Shown in pieces: positions 11,550 through 21,680 of a DNA stretch of 64,000 bases (position 1 is the first letter of the stretch; each line of letters opens with the position of its first letter). The DNA comes from Trichoderma breve (lineage: Eukaryota > Ascomycota > Sordariomycetes > Hypocreales > Hypocreaceae). The DNA is taken from positions 7,440,001 to 7,504,000 of the forward strand of contig NC_079232.1 of the NCBI RefSeq assembly GCF_028502605.1, in the 5' to 3' direction. Made by a program: the position numbers and the translations under genes. The notes under the pieces were generated by a model that worked only from the letters and a program-made list of their open reading frames with translations, was not told the DNA's origin and did no database searches.

Positions 11550-13546
11550 ATGGGAGATCTAGACAGATTCTCTGACGCGTCAAGTGTTTTCATTCCCCAG
11601 CCGTGCATCGCCAATGCCTCCGCCAAAAAATTAGGGTACCAATACCAACCATTCCAGGACAATGTGTCTATTCGAATATTCACTCTAGCCCCCGGCAAAC
11701 CATCCGAGCCATTGAGAGGAACACTTGAAGCTATTAAGATTGATGAGATAAGAAGCTACGAGGCGATATCATATGTCTGGAAGGAGGATGGCCCGCTAAA
11801 TTGCAAATATGAGATTGTAATCACTGCCGATGATGATGATGATGATGAGAGGCTTTTAGAACTGACAGAAGGGGGAAATATCTTTGCAGCGCTGAGGCGC
11901 ATCCGTCTTCCGGATCGAGGGCGCCGTATTTGGGCCGACCAAATCTGTATCAATCAAGAGGATTTAGATGAAAGAAGCCAGCAGGTGCAGTTTATGAACA
12001 GAATATACAAAGATGCGTCCCATGTTCTGGTCTGGCTTGGGCTCGACAACAATGGAGAAGCCATTTCAGCGTTCTCTTTGATACACAATCTACACAAAAC
12101 GCTCCAAAACGCCGGCGATTCTTATGCCCGGCGCGCGGATGACCTGGAACAAGAAGTAAAGAACAACAAAAAGGCGTTGCAAAGTCTAACCAATCGTAAA
12201 TGGGTAAGTATAAACTGAGAGTCTGCTCATATATAAAAAAACGGCCGAATGGGCACTGACATAAATATTAGTTTAAACGCGGTTGGATCGTACAAGAGAT
12301 TGGAACCGCTGCACCTGCTACAATGTTCTGGGGAGACGCAGAAATTGACTGGAAGATACTGCATAGCGTTTGCGAATCACTCACAGACTATCACCATCTT
12401 CGTAAAGAGCTAAACATCAACACGTCCGACATCAAGTTCCTGTTCCAGAGATTCATTGAGCCGGACGCAACTAGCCATCACGCCAACCGATTCAACTTTA
12501 TATATGAGCTTCATCGAGCACGCAGCTTAAACTTCACCAACGACAGAGACCGCATCTTTGCTTTTCTCGGCCACTATTCTCTCACCTCAGACGACTTCTT
12601 CAACTCTGAGCTTGCGTCAATCACACCCAATTATTCGATGTCTGTGGAGCAAGTTTACACTGACTTGGCTAAGCGGTCGCTGAGGGGATGCCAAAGGGAT
12701 TCAGCTCTGATAACATTAGCAGCCGTGCAGCACCTTGACGGGAGGCTACCGTCCCGTGATGGCCCGGCACCACTTCCTAACAGCGGACTGCCATCTTGGG
12801 TGCCAGATTGGAGGACTTACCAAGGTTTTATTCTTTCAGAGCCCATCAATCCGCATCGAGCTCATGGTTCTTCAAAGCCAAAGCTTGAGATTGATGACGA
12901 CTCCGCCCTACTTCGCATCCACGGTGTGTATGTCGACACGATTGAAGCGTGCTCCCCACCGTTGAAGAATAAAGACTTTCACGGCAAAAGTCGCATGATA
13001 GAGTTCCTCTGGAACGAGATTTGCCAAAAGAAAAGCTTCAATCTAGGTGATAAATACCGCAATGGCCAAGAGCAAGCTTTCTTTGCATTCATGCAAACTC
13101 TTAGCAATGGCTGCGTGCAGATTGCTGGACGAGAGGGGATCCCGTACAACGAGATCCCAGCCTCTAGGTGGCTTGAACAGGCAGCAATGTACCTCATGGG
13201 AGCACTTGGTAACACAAGTACCGTATCACCAGAGATACGGACACTCGCAGATGAGGCCAGGTGCAAGCACGAGAAAGAGGAGTGGAGCCGTTCGGCTAAT
13301 GGAGCCTCGAAGAATCGTATCTTTGCGCGAACGGAGAGCGGATATTATGTTCTCGGGCCTGCAGTCATGGAGAAGGGCGATGTTATATGCGTCTTATTTG
13401 GCGGAAAGTTGCCATTCTGTCTACGGCCGGTTGGAAACCGGTACCTACTAGTCGGCGAATGTTATACCCATGGGTTGATGGAGGGAGAGGCGCTTGATAT
13501 GATGACCCGAGGAGAATGCTCCGAGAAGGAGTTTGAGATTGTGTAA
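11550..13546 (+). CDS. HET-domain protein
   Basis: Member of the heterokaryon incompatibility (HET) family, whose founding members trigger cell death after fusion of unlike hyphae. Exons 11550-12203 and 12272-13546 (donor TGG|GTAAGT, acceptor ATATTAG) give 642 aa. HET motifs are all present: YEAISYVWKEDG (about residue 70), RRIWADQICINQEDLDER (about 128), QVQFMNRIYKDASHVLVWLG, then across the intron KWFKRGWIVQEIGTA. Downstream NDRDRIFAFLG is typical of the family. The C-terminal 300 residues carry no recognised effector or repeat domain. An Asp-rich run encoded by a GAT repeat at about 11830-11848 sits inside the domain. The gene lies between two Nudix paralogues on the opposite strand. Whether it is an active incompatibility locus cannot be judged. 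Confidence 0.93.
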
Positions 13547-13635
13547 ATGGGTTCTGGCAACTATACGTGTATGTTTAGTATGCCGATTACATGAGCTACA
13601 CTCGTTCATTCACCATGTATGAGTCTCCTGGACTT

Positions 13636-14334
13636 TCATCCCGTCTTGAATTGACTAAATGCTGTAAGCACTATACACTCCAGATCCTTGTGAGTAAACT
13701 CCAGCTCCATGTCGTTTATCCTCTTGGCCTTGACTTCTTCTTCACTGGCCCATGTGAAGTTTTGATGCTCTCGTGGGTCCAAAGTCACATCCATGTGACC
13801 TTCACTATTGGTCTCGACCTGCACCGGGAACACAAATTTGCATACTTTCTTCCCGGATCTACTTTGTAAGAAGTAAGGTCTTCCAACAGGAGCCCCCAGA
13901 TGGACTGCTTTAAGCCCGGCTTCCTCCCATAGCTCGCGCGCCGCAGCGTGCAGGATGCTCTCGTCGTCGTCGTCACAGCCACCCCCCGGGACCTCCCACT
14001 TGTTGGGCATGCTGTCATGGGCAGCGCGCTGAAGCAGAAGCAGCCGAGGGCATGACTGATTGCTGGTGTCGAACACAAGCGACCCAGTCGCGATGTGAGT
14101 GTATCTCGGATCTGGATGAGCTGAAAGATATGCTTGCTGGGAGACTGTAAACGGAGCAGCGCTGGGATGGACAGTAAAATTGAACTGGAGGTCTGATGCA
14201 AGACGCTGAGCTGCTGCCGCTCCCGAAGTATTGGTACTAAGCATGGCGAATTTTACGGTGGCTCTAGTTGTGTTGAAAACAGAAGAACGAAGAAAACGGT
14301 TCATTAATGTACAAAGACTGAACGCTTCAAACAT
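13636..14334 (-). CDS. Nudix hydrolase with canonical Nudix box
   Basis: Predicted 232-aa hydrolase. The start is the ATG at 14334; an upstream extension begins only with TTG. Residues 1-35 are rich in arginine, serine and threonine with few acidic residues and could be a mitochondrial presequence (inference). The core has LLLLQRAAHDSMPNKWEVPGG followed by a perfect GX5EX7REUXEEXGU box (G at the last GGG, E in DDDDES, RELWEEAGL). The C-terminal part (REHQNFTWASEEEVKAKRI) is close to the diverged Nudix gene at 10166-10777. The 3' end lies 89 bp from the convergent HET gene. Confidence 0.9.
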   Translation of the reverse strand: MFEAFSLCTLMNRFLRSSVFNTTRATVKFAMLSTNTSGAAAAQRLASDLQFNFTVHPSAAPFTVSQQAYLSAHPDPRYTHIATGSLVFDTSNQSCPRLLLLQRAAHDSMPNKWEVPGGGCDDDDESILHAAARELWEEAGLKAVHLGAPVGRPYFLQSRSGKKVCKFVFPVQVETNSEGHMDVTLDPREHQNFTWASEEEVKAKRINDMELEFTHKDLECIVLTAFSQFKTG

Positions 14335-16471
14335 TTGCAAGAAAGCCAAGGGAAGGACAGTTGGACACTGGCCAATGATGGAAATTATTCTACATGTACT
14401 ATTGATGATAGCGTGCAGTCATCGTTGGCCGATATTGAGCCGCTTGAACAGATGTAGCAGCATCACGTGGTTCAATTGGTCGTTCCGCTTGTAGGCTACG
14501 TACTATTGGTAGTTATCTGCATATTCGATATCATAGTAGGTTGGCACACATCATTGATGATAAAATGCATCTGCTATTTACCTGCTTTTATTTAGGGGGG
14601 AACTGGCGTAAGCCCACTACATGTAGGTTGCTAGGTGGGTGATGTGGAAGGCTTGCAACTTGGCTCCTACCGTAGACTTTCGGATGGTGCAAAAGTTGCA
14701 GAACGGATGTATTCTCTACAGCATCTGCTATAGGAGATACATCTGTCACTTCTGCTTTAACCGAGCTCGCGCATTGCTCGTCTATTTGTACACTCTTCCA
14801 AGGTACCTATTAGGTACTACCTATAGCAGGTAGGTATCTTTTTCGGCAGCCTCAGGCACCAGCAGTTTTTGTTTCCAGCAGCCTCAGGCAGCGGCCGACA
14901 TCCAAGTCACCATAAGGTCACCTGGGCAGTCAATCAGCCTGTGTACCTAATCCAGCAACATCATTGCCTAGGTGCACTAACAAACTACCTAGTAGTGCTG
15001 CACTACATCTTGCCGCATTGGTACTGGAGGGAGTTTGGCAGATTTGGGATGGGCGTGGGCTGGGATGGGATGGTACAAGTTACCTAGGTAGTTTCCTCGA
15101 GTCGTAGCACAATCTAAAGTACACTTTCTTATCTACAAACGAGCCAACCAGAAGCTGTCGCTGCAATCTCAGCAGATTTTGCAACACGGAACCTTCAATT
15201 GCAAACTTACAATTATGGCGAGCCCAGTCAATCTGCTACCTTCGTGGCTATTGCCTAAAGCATCGTAAAATCGATCACCAGGAATGGTGCCAGGGCTTGA
15301 AAGCTAGTCTATGCTTATTTACAAATGAGTAGAGAAAACGCATAAAAGACAGCCATGTATAATATTACAGCACAGGTAGCTTGTACATCTTGCCATTTAG
15401 TTCCAGTGAGCAGCCTCAATAAGATAATGCACTACAGCTGACCACAGGCATCGGAATGTTTACTACTGGACGATCCGTAACATTGGTAACTAGGAGCTTT
15501 CAAGGATCCATAACATTGATGCTCAGTCTCTCCAAGGTTTTTTTCTCGAGCTTCATGCTTGGAGGGCCATTTTGATCCAGGCATTTTTCAACGAGAATAC
15601 CAGATATCCCGTCAAGCCTGCCAGAAAATTATGTTTTTGGTCCAATATTCGAGTTTGTCGCCAGGACAGACAAGTGTGACTATGATTCAGATTTGGTTGT
15701 GTCATTATCTCGGACTCGTAATCAGCGTCTTTAGCCAGCATAATGCTGAACCTGCTGTTGACTGTTGATCCAATTGACGGCATGTGAAATGCATTCACCA
15801 CACTTTTCGTTTGACGGCCCAGCAGCATCTCGACGGCAGACCTAGTTCAACGTCTCAGCTCGAAGTGCATTATAACTGCCAACCTCTATCGGCATTTTAT
15901 TCTGGCTGACAATGAGAGTGTGGGCAACTCCGCACTCCCTCGCCCCTGGAAAAGCGTCAGGAAAGGAAGCATCCGATGTCAACTTTGCGAGAAGGACATA
16001 AAAGAATATGACACTTTCTGCCGCCCTGTGGAGAGGCAACGTTGTTCTTCACGCCGCAGTATCCATGACAGGTCTGCTCCACACGTACACGAGATGTCGT
16101 ATTGGCTAAACCCGTTACGACAGTTTTTTTTATCTCTTAGCAGCGGTACTATGCTAAGAAACTCTGTGAGAATACTGCCATCTCATGTGTAGCTGTGCCA
16201 AAGACGCTGCTCAATGCTCACGCAGTCAGGCTTCTGCTTTCCCCTTAACGTTGTATCATCGACTTCTTCATCCATCTTAATTTGTATACGCATTAACAAT
16301 ATGCATATTTTTAGCATCAAATTGCACATCATCTGAAATTGTATGAGCTATCAAGGCATCCATCTTCCTCTCTGTCACGGAAAGTCTGCGTATATAACTA
16401 CCTAGTCTGAATCGTATCCACTGAGGAGGCAACAAGAAGCCCAAAGAGTTAGAACTCGCCACCTGATCATT
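14335..16471. other. Gene-poor stretch
   Basis: About 2.1 kb with no supported gene. It holds one arm of a long dispersed inverted repeat (14675-15190, listed separately), which is rich in ACCTAGGT-like short palindromes. The remaining frames are short and carry no recognisable motif. Confidence 0.6.
14675..15190 (+). repeat. Dispersed inverted repeat, left copy
   Basis: About 0.5 kb that matches, as reverse complement, the segment at roughly 45275-45850. Shared blocks read by eye include GTGCAAAAGTTGCAGA, TCTATTTGTACACTC, CAGCCTCAGGCACCAGCAG, GGTACTGGAGGGAGTTTGGC and AACGAGCCAACCAGAAGCT, in the same order and similar spacing, with small insertions in this copy (including two copies of CAGCAGCCTCAGGC-like sequence). 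No terminal inverted repeats, target duplications or transposase frame were seen. It looks like an old mobile-element fragment or a non-coding family member. Confidence 0.8.
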
Positions 16472-16790
16472 ATGGGTTTCCCACAGACTACTCTGCTTGC
16501 CCTGGCTAGCGTTTCTCTCTGGTCCCCTGCACTATACGAACCAGGCTGGCCCAATGCTAACATTAACCGTTTGGAGTAGCTATTCTATGAGTACCTGGGT
16601 GGTAACAGTAGCCCAGGCATTGCCATTTTTGTTCATGGCTGCGATGGCATAGGCAACGAAACCCGAAGAATGAATTTGGGGCAGAATGGGTCGCCGTGTA
16701 AAAGCTAGGCATCTCGGGGCGAAGAAGTCACCTTTTACCCTGCCTTTGTTACCCAATTGCATCGGGTATCCGAGATATCACACTTAGTTC
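16472..16790 (+). pseudogene. Decayed secreted alpha/beta-hydrolase relic
   Basis: From the ATG at 16472 one frame reads a signal-peptide-like start (MGFPQTTLLALASVS), then a TAG at about 16577. The same frame continues with PGIAIFVHGCDGIGNETRRM, which matches the oxyanion/HG region of dienelactone-hydrolase-like proteins. A second TAG follows at about 16708, then GEEVTFYPAF, the next expected strand. The catalytic nucleophile region and the rest are missing. Two stops in one frame and the truncation make it a relic rather than a gene. The family call is tentative. Confidence 0.45.
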
Positions 16791-17217
16791 TTGATCTCAT
16801 GTAGTTACCATCAATATCCATGAAGGAATTGATCTCATTGGGCTTGCAATCCCGTCTAATAATCAGATACTTGACTAGTATAATGCAGTTGGCTATAAAT
16901 TAGTAATGTGAAGATTGGCCTTTCGCCATTTATGCTTAAAATAATGAAAAAAGAAATTATAGGGCGACAGTTCAAGCCGCGTTATTGTAATATTCTTCGC
17001 TAATTACACTTGTATTTAAAAGACAGTTTCAGGTTAATATAAGCGTACTACTAATGTAAAGTGTGGCTTTGTAATGGTGGGGATAACGTTGGTTTTCTAT
17101 TGCCCACAGCCAGTATACATAGGTATAAGACTAGTACAGTAGGTATTCGACAAGTAATTTATAATACATAAATGCCTCTTATTAAAGAACAATTGTTTCA
17201 AGCTGACTACTGCATTA
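16791..17217. other. AT-rich spacer, nothing seen
   Basis: Strongly AT-rich sequence downstream of the beta-propeller gene. Its frames contain only low-complexity codons and no recognisable domain. Confidence 0.5.
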
Positions 17218-17318
17218 ATAAGGAGTTGTACAAAGCGGTGCCCAGTAATATCCGTCAAACACTCTGTACCAAATTTTATTATCACTACCACTGCCTTGGT
17301 GAAAGCAATGAATTTTAT
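17218..17318 (-). pseudogene. Frameshifted seventh blade of the beta-propeller gene
   Basis: Just past the stop of the propeller gene, another frame reads KIHCFHQGSGSDNKIWYRVF followed by DGYYW, an obvious further copy of the 47-residue repeat. Between the conserved proline codon of the last intact turn and the lysine codon of this copy there are 19 nt, against 21 nt in the intact repeats, so loss of two bases put it out of frame. A TAA ends it soon after. Confidence 0.75.
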
Positions 17319-18235
17319 GTATGGGCTATAATAAATGGCCCTGATGATGTTCCAGCCGCAGGAATTGTAACCCCCAATGTCCAACTGTTCCCATCGAAGA
17401 TCCTATACCAAATCTGACTATCGGTTCCACCACCTTTATGAAAACAGTAGAGTTTGTTTTGATATAGCACAACAGCTGGAGCAGATGTTGTTCCAGCGTT
17501 AGGAATTGCAACACGAGGTGTCCAATTGTTGCCGTTGAAAATCCTATACCAGACTTGGTCATCATTTCCGCTCCCTTTATGAAAACAATAGAGTTTGTTC
17601 TGATAGAGCACAGCAGCTGGACTTGCCGTTGTTCCAGCATCAGGAATCGCAACACGAGGTGTCCAATAGTTGCCGTCAAAGATTCTGTACCAGACTTGGC
17701 CATCATTTCCGCTCCCTTTATGAAAACAATAGAGTTTGTTTTGATAAAGCACAACAGCTGGACCTGACGTTGTTCCAGCGTCAGGAATCGCAACACGAGG
17801 TGTCCAATAGTTGCCGTTAAAAATTCTGTACCAGACTTGGCCATCGTTTCCGCTCCCTTTATGAAAACAATAGAGTTTATCTTGATACAACACGGCAGCT
17901 GGACCTGACGTTGTTCCAGCGTCAGGAATCGCAACACGAGGTGTCCAATTGTTCCCGTCAAAGATTCTGTACCAGACTTGGCCATCGTTTCCACTACCCT
18001 TGTGGAAGCAAATAATTGTATTTTCCGAGACTATAGCGGATGGTCTCGATGTTGTTCCAGCATCAGGTATTGTCATATGAACTGTCCAGTTTGTTCCATC
18101 AAATTGTTTATAATAGACTAAGTCGTCTGAACTGCCTTTATAAAAACAATAGATAGTATCCCAATAGAATACAGGAGACGGTCCTGATGATATTACAGCG
18201 CCAGGAACAGCTAGAAGAGGCATTGGATAGTTCAT
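17315..18235 (-). CDS. Six-bladed beta-propeller repeat protein, probably lectin-like
   Basis: A 306-aa protein made almost wholly of six tandem 47-residue repeats. The repeat core is KLYCFHKGSGNDGQVWYRIF, then DG-N-WTPRVAIPDAGTTSGP. The aromatic and glycine pattern suggests one four-stranded blade per repeat, as in fungal and bacterial beta-propeller lectins; sugar binding is inferred. Repeats 2-5 are nearly identical, in DNA (141-bp period) as well as protein, which points to recent expansion or gene conversion. The start is the ATG at 18235; the frame extends upstream only from a GTG. The first repeat aligns from the start codon, leaving no room for a signal peptide, so the protein is probably cytosolic. 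A short stub of a seventh turn (GPFIIAHT) ends the frame and its continuation is out of frame. Confidence 0.8.
   Translation of the reverse strand: MNYPMPLLAVPGAVISSGPSPVFYWDTIYCFYKGSSDDLVYYKQFDGTNWTVHMTIPDAGTTSRPSAIVSENTIICFHKGSGNDGQVWYRIFDGNNWTPRVAIPDAGTTSGPAAVLYQDKLYCFHKGSGNDGQVWYRIFNGNYWTPRVAIPDAGTTSGPAVVLYQNKLYCFHKGSGNDGQVWYRIFDGNYWTPRVAIPDAGTTASPAAVLYQNKLYCFHKGSGNDDQVWYRIFNGNNWTPRVAIPNAGTTSAPAVVLYQNKLYCFHKGGGTDSQIWYRIFDGNSWTLGVTIPAAGTSSGPFIIAHT
17450..18060 (-). repeat. Tandem 141-bp coding repeats
   Basis: About four and a half near-identical copies of a 141-bp unit inside the propeller gene. For example, the GTTGTTCCAGC motif recurs at 17769 and 17910, exactly 141 bp apart. Such a tract is prone to unequal crossing-over, which would add or remove whole blades in frame. 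Confidence 0.85.
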
Positions 18236-18921
18236 AATATAACATAGTATGAAATAATATTGTTTCACTTGAACATAAGGGGGAGCTAATTCAAACGTGA
18301 GTATTTAATATTGTTTTAATCTTTGTTGTATATTCTTTGATCTCCTCTTTTAAAATATTTTACCCCTTTGTTAATATATTTCCCCTCCTCTTTTAATATA
18401 TTTCACCCCCTCTTTTAATTTATTTCACCCCCTCCATTAATGTATTTCACCTCCTCTTTTGATATATTGATAAATAATGAGATAACTTAAATATAGCTCA
18501 TAGGAAATTAGTAAAGCTATTACGTTAGAAATCGAGATAAGTAGAGAAGAGCGGAGAGTGATAGGCGTACCATATCTGCTACTTCACAGGTAGTACACAA
18601 TTAGGTCATAACCAGTGACCGTGCTTATCTCTGTCCTTCTTCAAGTATCATAACATAGCTACTTCTTTTATTCGAGGTGGTTCCTGGCTAAGGGCTGCGA
18701 AGCTTTTAGACTGTGAGTAAGTGCACGGCAGGTATACCACTGCGGCGCGCGGTCCCCTTTCTTTAGGTCGATTGGCAGTATCTGATGTCAACCCACCGAC
18801 CAAAAACCCTACTACGGGATATTCCTGTTGCGGTAGACTATATGTAAGGGTAGGCATGAAGCAAAAATACGGAGTGCAGAGTACCTTATGATAGTGTATC
18901 AAGATTTCAACCCCTCTTTCA
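18236..18921. other. AT-rich spacer with pyrimidine-rich repeats
   Basis: Promoter region between two divergent genes. It holds the 22-bp repeat tract at 18342-18470 and two more repeat units from about 18907. The open frame on the minus strand here has no recognisable features. Confidence 0.5.
18342..18470 (+). repeat. Tandem 22-bp CCTCTTTTAATATATTTCAC-type repeat
   Basis: Five to six degenerate copies of a unit close to CCTCTTTTAATATATTTCAC with a period of about 22 bp. Two related units recur at about 18907-18950, where they overlap the first codons of the next open frame. No function is known to me. Confidence 0.75.
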
Positions 18922-19050
18922 ATGTTTTTGACCCCTCTTTTAATACATGCACTTTTGGCTAATAGTGCAGCCTTGAACATTCCCACATTACAGGAGGCTT
19001 GGAGGATTATTGGTATGCTGTGTCATCGTGGCCCGTGTACATCCTTTACT

Positions 19051-19842
19051 ATGGGCAAATTGATGATGAGCACGGCTGCCGAATTTCCGTTCCTTCAAGG
19101 CCGAGAATTCCTTGAGATATTCTTCGTTCGTAACGATAATATCGATGACGAGGAAACCGGCGATCTCTACGGGAATTTCAGGGTAGAAGATGGGCTTGGA
19201 ACTGATGACCTATTTAACCTCTCCAGGAACGAGCACATCCCAATCGCGCAACAAGATTATGTGCCCATGACTGGCCCGTCTCTGCCTATATCAGGCGCTG
19301 ATCAACTTTACCTCACATTAGATCTATGGGATCACGATAGTATATCCGCCGACGACCCCATCGTCCAAGGGACGATTAGATGGAATGCCTATAGTCATTT
19401 CAGCGAGTACAAGAAGAAACATATTCAACTTGTTACCGGCAAATACGGCAGAGCAACGGTGAGCTATGCCGTTATGAGGGATGCTCTGGCCGCTACCATC
19501 GAGATCACATTAATTAACGGAGACAACGAAAACCCCACCGACATCTACGGGAGCATTACTACATGTAATGGCCTTGGCGAGAGTGAGCCATTTCAGAAAA
19601 CAAAGAAAACCTCCATCAAAGTGAGACCGAAAGATCTTATTAAGCTTTCACGATGCGTTGTGGCCGTACCAACAGATGATAAACTGAAGGTCAAGGCCGA
19701 TCTTTATGACCATGATCCAATTTCGTCTGATGAACATTTGATGGACGGGTATGGCACGTTTACACCCTTATGGAATCAATGTCACCAACAGACGATTACT
19801 GGACCACATGGCGAAGTGCAAATAAGGGTGACTTGGTCTTAA
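19051..19842 (+). CDS. Protein with two tandem C2-like beta-sandwich domains
   Basis: A 263-aa protein of unknown role built from a duplicated unit. The first unit runs from LEIFFVRNDNI through DLYGNFRVEDGLG and YLTLDLWDHDSISADDPI to GRATVSYAVM. The second runs from IEITLINGDN through DIYGSITTCNGLG and KADLYDHDPISSDEHL to GEVQIRVTWS. The matching DHD-x-x-S-DE/DD segments could be a metal-binding loop, as in C2 domains (inference). The frame is open from an ATG at 18922 (306 aa) and would then start with a hydrophobic stretch, but that stretch is encoded by the 22-bp repeat unit, so I prefer the ATG at 19051. I do not recognise a named family with confidence; a plant DUF6598-like fold is a possible relative. 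Confidence 0.65.
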   Translation: MGKLMMSTAAEFPFLQGREFLEIFFVRNDNIDDEETGDLYGNFRVEDGLGTDDLFNLSRNEHIPIAQQDYVPMTGPSLPISGADQLYLTLDLWDHDSISADDPIVQGTIRWNAYSHFSEYKKKHIQLVTGKYGRATVSYAVMRDALAATIEITLINGDNENPTDIYGSITTCNGLGESEPFQKTKKTSIKVRPKDLIKLSRCVVAVPTDDKLKVKADLYDHDPISSDEHLMDGYGTFTPLWNQCHQQTITGPHGEVQIRVTWS

Positions 19843-20250
19843 TATCCCGGAATATTAATATAAGCAAAGAGTTTTATAATATTTATCATATCAACTGTCA
19901 GATATAGAGTATATTAATGGTCATATATACCTATATAACGTCCTAATGTCTAATACTCAGTATAAGGTCAGGGTTCCTAAGGTAATAAGCCTAGACGTGA
20001 CAGCCCGAGTTCCTCTATGTTAGTATAGGAGGAATTCTCAAGCGATAAACTGTTGTACGAGGTTTATGTTGGCGAATATGTCAGACTGGACTGACGGGCA
20101 AATTATATTTTGAGAAGTACGAACGGACTTTGGAGCAACTGTTAGTCCTGCGAGCCTCTCGCAAACTTGATACACTATCGCTTATTAACGTATAACAAGT
20201 AGATATTATCTACATTGATTCCAGCAGTATAAGATGTTTTGGTGTGAGAT
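19843..20250. other. Spacer, nothing seen
   Basis: AT-rich sequence between the tandem C2-like gene and the 3' end of the broken kinase-like gene. No motif or frame worth naming. Confidence 0.5.
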
Positions 20251-21680
20251 CTACTTCGTATGCCCTGTAAGCTGCTGCCATTCTTGTCCCCAAAACTCTT
20301 CTCCCTGTTCGAATGTTGGCCGCGTGTTTGGATCTAGGCTCATGCATCGAGAAACAAAACCCTTCCATACTTCTGGCCTACTCTCACTTCTTTCAGTCCA
20401 CGCAACTTCCTTCGCCTCCAGCCGTCTCCTGTCGTAAGTCCACACATCCTCGCTCTGCTCAAAAATCACCCACAAACTGCGCCCTACGCTGTAGACCTCT
20501 GCAGCCTCCAACGCTCTTCGGCATTCAAGCTGCCACAATTGGAATACATTCCGTCTTGGCCAAATCCCAAAATTATCACGTAGTGGGCCTATGAACTTTC
20601 GATAGACCATCCTTTCTTTCCCGGGTTTGTCTTCCACACCTCAGCTGGTTCGGCGTTTATGACGACCTCTACGTCCCATGAGCCATCCGCTTCCGGTGCA
20701 AGGGAGAAGGGAGACGCACCGCATTGCTCCCAGTTGATTATAATCACGTCATTCTCTTTATTCAGAAGCATGTTGTTTGGCTTCAAATCCATATGGTATT
20801 GCCCTGATGAATGCACAATCGCCATTGCTGATGAAATTTGACACGCCCATTTTGCCTTTGCTGCCAGATGGAGGGTTGAGTGATTCTCATTGCTTTGGCT
20901 AATTACCTCTTGCAATGATTGGCGCTCGAGGAACGGATACAATGTTCCGCACCCGTAGCGGTCTTTTTCTACAATGCCGTGATTTGCGGATTGAGGTGGC
21001 CCAGTGGTAACTAGTAAGGGCGGAGCACGCAAGATATTTGAATGACTGGGTAGAGAGAAGACGATCCCGAGTTCATGATAGAATGTATCTCGCTCGGATA
21101 TATACACTGAATCGCCTTCCAGGAACAAGCGGAAGCTAAGTCCTTTATAGACGTGTGATATCCCATCCTTCTGATCTTTGAAACGAGTGACAGTCGTTCC
21201 TCCGCGCCCACCTAATCTATCGGAAAACTGAAGAGACTCAAGTGATATACAGTGCAGTTCGGTCGTATGAGCTTGTGGGATAAGAGCATCTTTGATGGAA
21301 GAAACAGGCAAAAGACTTGTGAGATACTCTCGAAAAACACTCTCGTGAGAGATCCTGAAAGTCGTTTCACCGTGATCATCTTGCTGGATGTGCACAATGA
21401 TATCCGGAAGTCAGATTGAAAGGGTTTATGCGCAAAGAGGCCAAACGTGCGATATTAAATCGTATATTCTTTGGCGCATGGATTCTCGGCCCGAAAACGG
21501 TTTTTTCTCGTCATCGACTTCGATCTCGTGAAAGCAGGCTACTATGCGGCTGCTGGTGCTGAACGGCTGGGAGATGTCGAGATTGAATCTAAAAACTAAA
21601 GAAAGATCGCCACAGTAGCTCTCTGCAGATACTGCAGTCTCATCTTCGTTCTCTGAGATGAGTGTCGTAGATATTTCCAT
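20251..21680 (-). pseudogene. Protein kinase-like gene with a single frameshift
   Basis: Fungal kinase-fold protein. Exon 1 (21680-21447) starts at ATG MEISTTL. A 63-nt intron (21384-21446, GTTTGG donor, internal CTGAC, CCAG acceptor) is inferred because it keeps phase and removes stops. The next exon carries the catalytic loop HMDLKPNNMLL and, in place of DFG, IINWEQ. At about 20590-20605 the frame stops (KKGWSIESS then TAG). The natural continuation (VYRKFIGPLRDNF to HTK) lies in another frame and ends at 20251. No splice signals bridge this point, so one base appears to be missing. The substituted DFG-like motif suggests weak or absent kinase activity even before the break. A sequencing error cannot be excluded. 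Confidence 0.65.

Noticed and set aside
18648..18986. 112-codon frame on the minus strand
   Set aside because: Lies across the 22-bp repeat units and the start of the tandem C2-like gene, with no protein features.
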